In this document: positions 47,145 through 59,400 of the stretch, piece after piece | Position numbering within the stretch: position 1 is the stretch's first letter | Layout of the letters: every line of letters begins with the position of its first letter | Assembly (NCBI RefSeq): GCF_018143015.1 | Contig: NC_054754.1 | Location: 22,258,875 to 22,322,874, forward strand | Direction: 5' to 3' | DNA: 64,000 bases | From: Lytechinus variegatus | Lineage: Eukaryota; Echinodermata; Echinoidea; Temnopleuroida; Toxopneustidae | The notes under the pieces: model-generated | The model's database searches: none | The model's input: the letters and a program-made list of their open reading frames with translations, nothing else | What the model was told of the DNA's origin: nothing | Made by a program: the position numbers and the translations under genes

Positions 47145-47640
47145 TTCCCGCTTGTTATCATCTCCTCTCAGACTTCAAGTTATGTTTTTGTCTTTATCAT
47201 TTTGTTTTATCCTCTCTTTTCGGTCGTAATTTGTCCTGATTCTATTTTACGTTTATTCTACTTTTGTCGTCCTGTTTTGTTTTTTCTTTTTTCTTTTTAT
47301 TATTTCTTCGTTTTGTCTTGTTCTGTGAGTTATCCTGTTCTTTTTCATCTATTCTGTAAATCTTCGTAGGCAAATAGCAACCATTGCGTCTCTCTCTCTC
47401 TCTCTCCTCTATTCTCTTCCTTTAGGGGGGTTCACATTATACAAGCGATGCTTTTGAGTGAATCCCCCATTTCCACAGATACTTTTCTTTCCAAAGTATT
47501 ATAATTTTTTCTATAAAATATTTTGTATTTTTTTTTTATATGTTATTATCATTAATGTATTGTAAATATTTGTTAAAATGTATGAAAATGATTTGTATAT
47601 TTGCTATTTCTGTTGGAAATAAAATCTGAATCTGAAAAAA
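44037..47640 (+). mobile_element. LINE, nearly full length
   Basis: Includes the N-terminal part, endonuclease, RT, C-terminal tail and a 3' UTR ending AAATAAAATCTGAATCTGAA plus further TCTGAA units, a terminal short tandem repeat. The conserved stem-loop lies at 47425-47468. The element lies upstream of POFUT1, in the opposite orientation. Confidence 0.85.
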
Positions 47641-47819
47641 AATCTGAATCTGAAAAACTATTTTTGAGTGCAGATTTGGATTCCTTGTGCAATTTCCTTT
47701 CAGAAAATGTATACTTTTGCTATCATTGGGTGTATAATGTACTTTGTCAGATAAATGTTTTTAAAGTTGAAAGTGCGTTGCGAAAGCAAAAATCACCATG
47801 TAACGCAAAAGGGGGCGAC

Positions 47820-47895
47820 CTCATGACACATTACCTTCAAAGTTATGATGACATGTCAAAAACTTTACCTTGGTTAGCACTGGATGGCTATAAAG
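47820..47895 (+). repeat. Stray copy of the 40-kb satellite unit
   Basis: CTTCAAAGTTATGATGACAT, then GTCAAAAACTTTACCTTGGTTA, resembles the unit end near 40790 (TAAGTTATGATGACATTCC, AAAAACTTAACCTCAGGTTA). It is a single diverged copy. Confidence 0.45.
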
Positions 47896-48523
47896 GCTAT
47901 AAAATATTGACATTATTCATCCTCATGGCAAATTAAAATCTAGTCTGAAGTTAAATTTGTAGGTGCATGGACATAGAGCCCATTCATACAGCATAAAGGT
48001 ACAGGCCTACATGTACATGTAGATCTTCAGTATAGCTATGGTGGTGTGACCTTAATAATTGAGTGTTACCTTATTTTGCGCACGATTGAATAAGTGAATA
48101 TCTCAATATCTAATCAATATCTTGAAATACCGATATCAATCACCAACAGAAAAAGAAACCCATATATCAGTATTGTACTTTCTGCAAGGTAAGATCTGCA
48201 TCTGAAAACAATGGCAAAATTTTGTTACCTGTTGTGTCTATTCAGAGAACTTTTCGACAAGCATCAAGAAATCGCCATTTTGCAAGCTTACCTCAGGTCT
48301 TCCTTCAAACAAAAAAAAAACGTACCAATTTCCTTTTAACCTCCATCTGATACAATTGTTACATTACCTTTGTCTGGTTGTATTCATTTTTAAAGCTTTG
48401 CTAAGCTTCATCGTGTGCAAATTAAGGTCACACTTATTTATAAATACTTGGTATATGTCTAACACTAACAGTCTATGGCACTTAATGGGCTGAGCGAGCA
48501 CTAATCGATCGCCATAGGCATGG
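47896..48523. other. No gene seen
   Basis: AT-rich intergenic DNA between the LINE and the GC-terminal element. Confidence 0.5.
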
Positions 48524-48910
48524 CATATGCCCGGGGGGGTACTCGACCAAAACAGTGGTGGGGGTGTGCCGCGGGCGAGACAAAAAACGGGGGCCTTGGA
48601 GCGGGCTTATTGTAAAAAGGAGGGTCCTCAGAACGGGCTTCAGAACGACAAATGTTTGTGAAAACGGGGGTCCTTGGAACGGATCGCCAGCGTGTGAGTG
48701 CGTATGCATCCCTACGGAACGGTCATGCATGCATGATGCAGCTAGCGCGGCCTCCGCCGGGGAGCTCTGTGGCCGCTTTTCACCAAAATTGCAGCTCATT
48801 CAATGCGATCGGAGCGGCGTAACGAAAAATTTGCGAAGCTTTGGTCCCCTCCGCGGCACATACCCACTATGCATTATATACTGAGTGCCCCCCCCCCCCG
48901 GGGGCATATG
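48524..48910. mobile_element. GC-terminal inverted-repeat element (CATATGCCCGGGGGGG)
   Basis: Ends CATATGCCCGGGGGGG and CCCCCCCCGGGGGCATATG are inverted. Internal phrases GTGTGCCGCGG, AACGGGGGTCCTTGGAAC and GCGGCACATACCCAC recur in the 24389 copy. Two overlapping open frames of just over 100 codons on opposite strands are due to its high GC content. Confidence 0.75.
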
Positions 48911-50882
48911 AGCGCGATACCAGCAAAACTTTTTCCCCTATTCATAATTCAAGTGACTTTGACTCTTCTATGTTGTTTATGGTGGATTTTGTATGAATTG
49001 TGAGAAATTTTTGATTGAATATGATACCAATTATCAACTTCATCTATAGTATAAATATAGAATTTTTCAAAATGTGGGCAATGAATGCCAATTGAATTAT
49101 AGGCTTAACACAAGTATGGAAGTTTTCCCATGTCTGCCCCCACGTGTATCTGCACGATTCTAGTAAAAGAAGATACACAACGAACACAAACTTTACATGC
49201 AATAGTAGTAGGCATTATCGTGATATAGGGAACCACCATTCACTTCATACAGCAGCGCTTTATTCAGTCACACACACGGTTCCCTATTTCCACCTCCATT
49301 CACTTTGTACACAAGTGCGCGTACACAAATCTACGAGTGGTTCCCAAAACCACGATTTGGCCCAATAGTACATAGACAGGTATTCATAAAACATACTTTA
49401 TTCAAAATGGTGAAAAAATAATATTGGGCATTTCTTGTGACAGCCTCAAAATGCAGACAGAGGTCTCCAATATTGGCCGTGCGCCTCTACTGTTTATTGT
49501 CCGATTTTTCTCAAACTTTTGTTGATCTGTTTCTTTGATTTTTCTGTTTTCACACAAGCTATCTTGTTCCAATGGTTTCATTCTCCTTTAAGGTCACACT
49601 TTATAAATACTTGGTATTCTCAAAATTAAGCACTGTCATGACTAGACTGTGTGTGTTCATATGGCATGCATGCGTTTTGCGCCCATCCCGGATTTTTACT
49701 TAGATGAGCGGTATTAATGGCGTCTGGGCATTGGCCGCTAGTCCTTGGTTTTTTTCCAAGAAATCATAGGCCTATATTTCTTTCAAATTTTTATGAGATA
49801 TTTGGGAACAATATGTTTATCAACTGAAAAATTTTGTGAAATAAGAAATTTATGTTAAAATCTAGACTTAACTCAATTAAGTCTGCGCACCTAAACTTGA
49901 TTTTTTTTTTTTATTTAAAAAGTTAAATTCTTTGCCCGGCAGACTTTGCCTTTTTTGAACCACCGGCACCAATCACCATTTACCTTATTTTGGTGGAGAC
50001 AGTCACCTATAATAGATGGAACTCTCTATTCTGTAGACGTCTTGGTAAGCAATAGACCTCTTGCACCTTTTAACCCAGCAGATACAGGTCAATTCATCGA
50101 GAAGCAGCCATCATCCTACGTGAAAAAAAAATGCCGCAGGGTGCTGAGAGACCGGTCATAGTGCAAAGAGTGCCGGGAGCTTCGGCTGGAACGCTCGCTA
50201 GCTCTCGCTATTCACACCCACTTTTCAGGCTGCTTGTGATGACGTGCTATTGCTATGGTATCATTTACGTAGCAAATAAAATCAAAAAAACATGTACCAA
50301 TTTTTCCATCGAATTTCCTTTTTCCCTATTTTTGTCTCTCTGTATATCTATCTGCCTTTCTATCACTTCCTAAGAATTTGCAGTCAACGTAAATTTGTTT
50401 CTTACATTCTCTCTTCCATCCAAACTCTCTGCTTATCCCTTATTTCTATTCCCTTCCCATATGGCAAGTTTCACTGCTAATATAATTCCTCCATTAGCCT
50501 ATATATTTCTATGCTGAACTTTTATTATAATGTTACTTATCTTTCTAAAAATTTACTTCATGTAAATTGATCCCTTCATCCATTGCCGCCGATCACTTGA
50601 AATATGTATATACCAATAATATGTACATATCATATTGGTATACATAATTATGTATATACCAATAAATTGTATATATGTATAGTACGTACAAATGAATAAA
50701 TTAAAGATAATTATAATTTCAGAATTTATATTAGCCGCTTCTTTGATCAGCCTAATTGGCATATAGGGTTGCTGGATTGGGCGTAAAGATAGGGGGTGGG
50801 GGAGTTGGGAGCCATGCCTTCTCCCAGTATTCCAAGACGTAGCAAAACAAATGATGACATGAACAAATGGGAATAGAAATAT
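48911..50882. other. No gene seen
   Basis: Mostly AT-rich intergenic DNA. A 71-codon open frame at 49946-50161 shows no recognisable domain and no supporting splice signals. Confidence 0.45.
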
Positions 50883-52163
50883 GGGCCCCGTCTAACAAAG
50901 AGTTGCTATTGATCCGATTAACCACAACTATGGAAAGTCAGCAATGCCAACATTCAAAATTCATGTTTGCCCAAAATATTTTTTAGATGATGATGTATAC
51001 ACTCATACATTTCATAGGTGTCTTGATAATTTGGTGTGTTCCTTTTTGGTTATAAAGGACATGTTGCAAATTTCCTGTATAAAAATTATTTTTTTTTGTA
51101 TTGAGTAGTTTTTATTGACAACTTCAATTCATATACAAAATAAAATATATATAACAAATAGAACTTTGAAACATAATATTTTCATGAATCAATGTTACAA
51201 TAAAACACAATGTCAAACATCTTCCAATACATAATTATAAATAACATTGATGATAATTATATGCATCAAGAAGAAACTTCTACAGAAAATTCCAACATAT
51301 TGATTTTTTTCCAGTGTCAAATAAAAAACATAAGAGAAATTTTCCAAATACAAAAATAAATACATAAATCATTAATAAAACCTAAACGAATTGAAGCCAT
51401 CAGCATATATATTTTTGACCCATCACCTCGGCCTCTTCACCCAAATAAATTCAAACACAAACTCAGCCCTTGTCATTACCCCCCCCCCCCCTCCCTTGAA
51501 CACCCCCATCCCCAATCCGGTGGAGAACTGGCTCTGGGCTCCAATACATGGTCTAATATTTAAGTTTTCCCATTTAGAGAAATGGATTGTAAGAGTCCCC
51601 CTCTTTGTTGCTAATTTCTTTTCTTCTCTTTGATCCCCCCTAATACTATTTTTATTTCAATCAATGAAGGAGGGTTTTTTAATTCTCGGTTTTTGATAAT
51701 TAGATATTTAACTAAAATCAAGACATGATTAATTAATTGATATTTACCTTTACTTTTCTCCTGCTTCCCGAAAAGAATTTCCTGCCAACTAAATTTATTT
51801 ATTTCAAAATTTAAACTTCTTGCACATAGATCCCAAAGTGATTTTGAAAATTCACAAGTATAAAATAGATGTTCATACGTTTCTTCTTCCTTTCCACAAA
51901 ATGAGCATAAATTGGTCGAAATAAGACCAAAACGGAAAAGATGGTGGTTAGTGTATAAAATATTATGCAAGAGTTTATACTGGAACTCCCTTAATCGACT
52001 ATTCAGTGTGCAATATCTTAGTCTTAAAAATATACTTTCTATTTCCTTATGGGTAAGATCATAATTCGTTCTAATTCTGACAATAATTATGACAATAATG
52101 ATCGATGGATTTCCATAGAGTTGAGATGATCGGATCAATCGCAACTTTTTGTAAGACGGGGCC
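50883..52163. mobile_element. MITE of the GGGCCC..TTACAAAGAG family, split by a LINE fragment
   Basis: The left half (GGGCCCCGTCTAACAAAGAG ... CAAATTTCCTGTAT) ends at 51089. The right half (GATGGATTTCCATAGAGTTG ... TTTGTAAGACGGGGCC) resumes at 52091. Compared with the 36000 copy, the two halves join without loss, so the intervening 1 kb is an insertion. Confidence 0.75.
51090..52084 (-). mobile_element. 5'-truncated LINE fragment with zinc-finger RT tail domain
   Basis: The minus-strand frame at 51611-52144 contains RLRYCTLNSRLREFQYKLLH, NILYTNHHLFRFGLI, LCSFCGKEEETYEHLFYTC and LWDLCARSL. This is the zf-RVT type C-terminal domain (CxxC...HxxxxC) of L1/Tx1-like LINEs, a different clade from the other LINEs here. 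A poly-T at 51090 marks the 3' poly(A) end. The short duplication AATTAT flanks it (51084-51089 and 52085-52090). Confidence 0.75.
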
Positions 52164-52369
52164 GTGATGTTTTTCTTGATATCATGTCAAACCTATTTAA
52201 TATAATATATAAGTTTGAAAAAAAAAATCGATTTTCCTTGTAATATAAGAGTGATCGCCTTGAAAAGATCGATTTTCCTGGAAATATTTGTCTTTACTCC
52301 CTGGCAAAATTCTGCTACGACCCTGCGTGCCGCTGAACATTTATGATCCCCCCAAAAAATAGTAATAAT

Positions 52370-52600
52370 GATAAATGAATAAATAAATAAATAAATATAA
52401 TAATGAAAATAACGAAAAATAAGAAATATTAAAATCAATCAATTAAAAAATGATTAAATGATAATAATAATGATTATAATGATGATGATGATAATGATGA
52501 TAACAATAATAATAATAATAATAGCAATAATAATAACAATAATAATATAATAATAATAATGATAATAATAATGACAATAATGATGATAACGTGAGCTGTG
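52370..52600. repeat. TAA/GAT microsatellite
   Basis: Runs of TAAATAAA, AATAAT, GATGAT and CAATAAT. Low complexity. Confidence 0.9.
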
Positions 52601-53314
52601 GAGTCTTTGCCCTCATCAACCGTGACGATTGCTTCTAGTAGGCCTATACACACACACTCGCTTACCCACACACACATACCCTCTGATGACTCGATGGTGA
52701 TTCAAACTCTGCCCGCTCCCAAGGTGTTGAATAATAATTAAAAAAAAATCATCAGACACATTACGATTGCTGGTTTTAAACCAAATCATTTTATTGAACA
52801 TACTTGTAAATGCGACTGATATAAAAATGATTACTGGTGGCAACAGAAACGAATGATAAAAAATTGCAATATCAGGCAAGGTCGGGCAAACTAGCGTTTG
52901 CCGTTATCTTAATTGCGCCCCCCCCCCAAAAAAAAAAAAAAACCTGAAGACCTAAATGAATATTTTGTACTGTATACTTCTTGCAAATAGAAGAAGAAGC
53001 AAAATAAAAATGAAATCAGTTGCACAACTGAAAAACATTGAAAGATTCAACTCTTTATAAGAAAACAATTCCTTCAAGAATAATTAAACAAAGTTATTTG
53101 ATATATTTGTACCCTCCCGGAGAATTACAGCCTCATTGACCTCAGATGTATATCACGTGCATGTGGCCAATTGGCGACTTATGAATATTAATATTGCAAC
53201 GGGTTAATAAACAGTTGTCTCAAAACGGTGGGAAGATACGGGATTCCGTAATTGATACATTTCAAATTGCAGTGGCTGAGAGTGCGCGCGTTCGAGGTTG
53301 AGTGTAATGGGTCT

Positions 53315-53405
53315 TCATTTGGCTTGTTTCATCCTGTCACCGAGAAGCACGCCACCTGGAAGTCCGATCTGCCACCGAGACAGCGTCTGCATTATCAGGT
53401 TGATT
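53315..53405 (-). CDS. MIF/DDT-like exon 3
   Basis: Acceptor TCTTTCCAG. The first base completes Arg, then INLIMQTLSRWQIGLPGG and VLLGDRMKQAK, TGA. It lies about 130 bp from the 5' end of the antisense LINE. Confidence 0.85.
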
Positions 53406-56400
53406 CTGGAAAGAATAAAAATAAATAAATTGAAAAAGAAGAAATTTACTGCCTGGAAACACACGATGAGAAAGCAGGCATACACAGGAAAGATGTAACC
53501 AAAAAGCATAAAAGAAAGAACGGTTTGAAGAACAGACCATGAATCTCTCCAATAATAAATCTTGTATTTCCAAAATTAGATTTAATAATGTCATTGTTGA
53601 TGATGGTGACAACCTTTCAAATATTTTTAATAACCATTTCTCTTCCATTGGCGTAAATCTAGCTAAAGATATTCCTCCCGCGACGAAAAGTTTTTCGGAC
53701 TTTCTCGGCCCGCCTAATCCAAATTCAATATTTTTTGCTCCAACATATAATCAAGAAGTTATTGATATAGTATCTGGTTTGAAAAATAAAAAAAGCCCTG
53801 GATTTGATGAAATTAATAATTTTATTTTAAAATCCGTAATAAATTCTATTGTTTCCCCGCTGGTGCATATATTCAACCTTTCCTTAGAAAATGGTACAGT
53901 ACCAAATCAAATGAAGATAGCCAAGGTAATTCCTTTATTTAAAAAAGGTGATAAGTTGGATGTCGGTAATTACCGACCTATTTCTCTTTTGTCCACATTT
54001 TCTAAGATCCTTGAAAGAATAGTATACGTCAGAACAGAAAAATTTTTGTCAATGCATAATATTTTATCTGATGTTCAATTTGGGTTTCGCGACAAGCACA
54101 ACACCACTCATGCCCTGATGAATTTTGTCAACAAAGTAGTCAATGCTCTAGACAAATCTAGTCACCTTGTGGGTATTTTCCTGGACTACTCCAAGGCCTT
54201 CGATACCATTAATCATGAAATCCTACTTAAAAAAATATCTCACTATGGTGTTCGAGGGAAGGCCTTGGAGTGGTTCAGGAGCTACCTACTTAACAGACAA
54301 CAATACGTGTTTGTTAAAGATCATAACTCCAATTTGAAATATGTTAACTGTGGAGTCCCCCAGGGTAGCTTATTGGGCCCACTTCTTTTCACAATTTATA
54401 TAAATGATTTCTGTAGATCATCCAAAATATTATCCCTTATCTTGTTTGCAGATGATTCGACCTTATTTTTTTCTCATCAGAATCCACAAACTTTAGTTGA
54501 TGTTATTAATTCTGAACTTATTAATGTTACTGAGTGGATAAGAGCCAATCGATTATCTTTGAACCTTAACAAAACAAAATACATGTTATTTAGTAATTCC
54601 ATAGACAAGTTACCGGTGAACATTATATTTGATAATACCCCATTAGAAATGGTACCTTACACCAAATTTCTTGGAATAACAGTTGACAGTAAACTTTCTT
54701 GGAAAAATCATATTGAAAATATATCCAAAATAATTTCACGAAATATTGGTATTATTAATAGACTAAAATTTTGCATTCCCTCCACATCATTAATCATGCT
54801 CTACTCATCCTTAATCTTGCCTTATTTGAACTATGGGATTCTTATTTGGGGTGATACCCATCAATATTTATTAGATAAATTGTTGCTTTTGCAAAAGAAA
54901 GCACTTCGTATTATTCATAGTACATGTTTCCGTTCTCATACGGACCCACTTTTTCTAGAAAGTAAACTGTTGAAAGTCAAAGACCTGTATTTACTACAGT
55001 TAGGGCACTTCATGTATAGTTATAATAATAATGCACTTCCCCATATTTTTGATGCCATGTTCCCTAAAAATCAATTTTATCATAACTACCCCACGAGACA
55101 CTCTGACGAACTTCACATCCCACTTTACAGAACTTTACTGGCCAAAAATACATTCTTATTCAACGGTCCTAAATTCTGGAACTCACTCGCTAATAATGTT
55201 AAAGACAGTGTCTCCTTGAATTCATTCAAACGTAAACTCAAACGTATCCTGCTTAATTCCTATAATTCTTCTCAACGGAACTAACACTTCATTATCTTGA
55301 TTATAATCCTTACATTTTTCACTTTTATTTTATCTTTTTTCATCTATATTGTCCAGTCATATCCTTTGTTATTTCACCAGATCAAGCTGGTTCATGGTCA
55401 GCCCTTTCCCATTCTTAGTTTTACTCCTTTTAAAAACTAGTTGTCTTGTACTGTCCTGTCTCTTGTTTTGTCTTGTCTTCTACGTCTTGTCATCCCCTCT
55501 CTCTGTTTTTTCCTGTCTTGCGCAACATATCCTTTGCAACGAAGACCTCTTTGTGTGAAAAGCTTTGCATTTGTTCAGTTTTTATGTTTCCGTCAATATG
55601 ATTTCTTTTTCTCTTTTCTTTCCTGTAATACATGCATGTACGCATATAGTAAGTCGACTATAATTCTTTTCCAAGGGGGATCCACAATTTTACAAGCTTT
55701 GCTTTTTAGTGGATCCCCCTCATTTCCATATCCATTTATGCTCTATATTATACTGTGTTTTTTTTTTTTTTACGAAGTAAGAATGCCCTTCTGTAAAATT
55801 GTATTTGACTTCTATTGTTTTATATTACTTTGTATTATGTTTTGAATGGAAATGAAATAAATGAATTGAATTGAATTGAAATAGAAGAGGGCAATGTTAT
55901 ATCCGCAAAGTTTACTACTACAGAGTAGAGGTCATGTATACATTTTTGTTCAGCTAAACCTTTTTTGACAACAAAATTAAAGTATGATTACATCGCAAGA
56001 AACATTAAATGCCGCCCATCCTATCTGACGTAAATAGTGTCATCTCATAGAGCATTGTCATTTTTGTGTTTAAGAGTGTATTGACAAGCGAGAATATATT
56101 CGTTTTTATTACAAAAAAATATATAGACATTTTTCTCGTTAAAAAGGCAAAATATTACGAATAAAAATTATTGGATCATCCAGAAGGCGGCCACCCCTCC
56201 CCTCCAAGCTTTTCTGGATCAACCAAGATTCAGGCGCTGCACCATGAGGGGAGACAAGGTGGCATATATATCACAGCCCCCCCCCCCAGCAGGCAGCAGC
56301 CCCTATCGCTTGTCAGAAATCCCTGAAAGTGAAAGTGGTTTTGATGATGTTAACCGTTTCCATGTCCTGTTTTTCTTGGAAAGGATATAGACATATAGGT

Positions 56401-59400
56401 ATGAAATTAATATGGTCTTAAAAGAAACATCGTGTAAAGAATGAAGAACGTTGTTGATTTTACTTTATTTTCTTAGTAGTTTTTTTTTTCATTCCACCTT
56501 TTTAATAGGGTATATTTTGACACGACGTCACCTTTTTCACAACCCGACAATCGACCAATACGACACAAAACAATGACCTGAACAATAATTGGTTCTCGTG
56601 GGATAGTTGAGGAAAATAAACATAATTTTACAACTAAAAGTCTATAAATCATTTATTCAAAATTCCTAACCTTTCGATTGGGACGTTGAACTCAGCAGCG
56701 GCGAAGTCGATGAGCTCCTTTGAATACTTCCTATTGTCCTCTTGGTCAGTGAAGTTGTCGACACTGGCGGCGAAAATCATGAGACAAGGGGCGTCGCTCC
56801 CCATTCGAAACATGGCCTCGTGACGTAAGGAGATTGAAATAGCCTGGATAAAACATAATCATAGTATAACCATGGTAAAAGTTTTATGTTTTAACAACCC
56901 TTATTCCTTATAGCATGATTAGTGTTTCACCAATGTCGTCCTAATTCCATCCAGAGGCCGCCATCCATTCAAGCCTTACGTAATAATAATAGTCAGTTCT
57001 TGTATAGCACATAACACATTATGAATAACGTCTCTGTGCGCTTCCAAAGGACCTGGATATTATTACCCCGTCCGTAACTCAGGCAGCCTTTCTAGCGTTT
57101 GGCACTTCAAGGAATAAATTCCTGCCAGGTTCCCACTCACCTCACCTGGGTTGAGTGCAGCACAATGTGGATAAATTTCTTGCTGAAGGAAACTACGCCG
57201 TGGCTGGGATTTGAACCCACGACCCTCTGTTTCAAAGTCCGGAGACTAATCCACCGGGCCACAACGCTCCACATATACATACGTGTATCATGATGGTGGT
57301 CTAATTTGTCTCATTTTGCATGTTTTGTACAACATGATGATTAGGGCTAGAAATTGTATAATTTACATCACATTTAAATATATACTGTCAACCTTTGTTA
57401 CTTTTATGAAATAAATGTTGGGCAGTCGTTGTATTTTGTTGAATTAACACAGAATAAAACCGATTTCAAATCAGACAAACAAACAATAAATAACCGTTAT
57501 CATCGTCATCATCATCATAACCATCATCGTCGTGAAAATCAAATTGTCTGTAGGCCTATATAATTGTCCATATTTACATAATTCGGGAGAACAAAACCAT
57601 GATCATTCAATCCTGCATATTCGCTAACAGTAGCGTACCTAGGATTTTCCAAGGGGGGAGGGGGCAAATTGGTCCCCCAAAAAACGGACAAGCAAAAAAA
57701 GGTCTTCAATCGCATGTAAAGACACTTCGCACCAGGAAAAAAAATGACAAGCGAAAAAAGGTCTTCAAGTTCATAGGAGGGTCAGGGGGAGGGCAGTCTG
57801 CCCCTGCCCCCCCCCCTTAGGTACGCCAGTGACGTTTGCTTATGTAGTCTCTTCCTTGTAAGGGAGTCAATGATAATCTCTTAGAATGAGGCCTTGTACA
57901 TCATGCTCTAGTTTTACAGTAAATATTTAAAGCTTTTTAAGCTGTTTAGAGCTATAATAACTGTGTTATACATACGCTCTGACTTAGTTATAGCGGCCAA
58001 CTCCTAATATATCTAATATATTTTATACTTATAGATAGTATTTTGGTGCATATCTTTATGTAAAAATATAACCACAAAATAATTTAATTCCATTTATTGC
58101 GGGGACATTCTGGAAAGTAACTGGAGATATACAATGCGTATCAAAAAAAGTTTACACTTAGAAAAAAAATCCTGTAAAATTATTGATTTGTAATATCCTG
58201 AACATTTTCCACATTTTAACATTACATTACATTGGTACAGATCCACAAGCAAATGACGATATAATAATATATAAAAATATAAAAATATTTCCGCTTGAGT
58301 GAGCACCACTTACTTTGGAAAAGTTAGTGAAAAATGATTTGCGCAGAACTTTGAATTAGTTATGCAAATAAAAGAAGACCTTAATCATGAAGAACACGCT
58401 GAATTTAGCCAGTAAAATTGATTTGAAGATATCTTTTACCTTTTTAAAACTTGTTTCCTTGCCTAAAACACTTCGAAGAGTGCATTGGACCCCACCCACT
58501 CCCAACACACCGAGTCTATCATGACGATATTTGCTTAGTTTACACTGAGCTTTGATTTACATATAATGGCTCAGGCTTGATTTCTGCAAGCTTTACAAAA
58601 TGGACGGTGCTCACTCAAGTGTAACATTCTGTCAAAACGTTCACTTTCATTGGATAGATAAGACCCAAACCCAAGATTATATGTGAAAAAATTACCCACA
58701 TGTTGTATATTTTTTTCACTTCCCAGGTCTTTTTCAAAGTGTCAACTTTTTTTTGATACGCACTGTATATTTACCCTTTGAATTGAAATCGACATAATTA
58801 TATAGGCCGGATGTGCAAGGCCATGAACGGATGCGGGTACAAAATGAATTGAGAATTCTGATGGATAATTTGATCTCGTGCAAGAAAATTAGCTGGCAAT
58901 ATAGATTAACAGCTTGGATCGACTTTTGAAAAGGAAGAAATCAGAATACGGCAAGTGCCGCGGGCAAATGACTATGTGCATCGTAAAACTAACCGGAGTA
59001 TTAGTAAATCATTTTTTTTTAAACAAAGTGTTTCACATGGTGAATAATGAAAAAAAATGACTGAAGCCTCTTATCCATGAAGAAAATATACCCGTATTTT
59101 TCTATCCGAAGAAGTAAATAGCAGCAAGAATGAGAATAACGAATAAAATGCTTTTCAGTTAACTTTACCTTCAATTCAGTATAAAAGCGGGATAGTATCG
59201 TTGCTAATAGTCGTTCTATCTATCTATCTGTCTATCTTTACCCACCTATCTATCTATCTACATTTCATATACCATTTAAGAGGATCTGTACTGCATGCCG
59301 TATCCTCCTAAATGGTATATGACATGTTTTACCCCTTCCCTCTTACCCAGCTCACCACTATAAAGCCATGGCAAAAAATATCAATGCATATCTCAAGGAA

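Noticed and set aside
48482..48884. Opposed frames of 105 and 109 codons
   Set aside because: GC-rich transposon sequence with few stops by composition.
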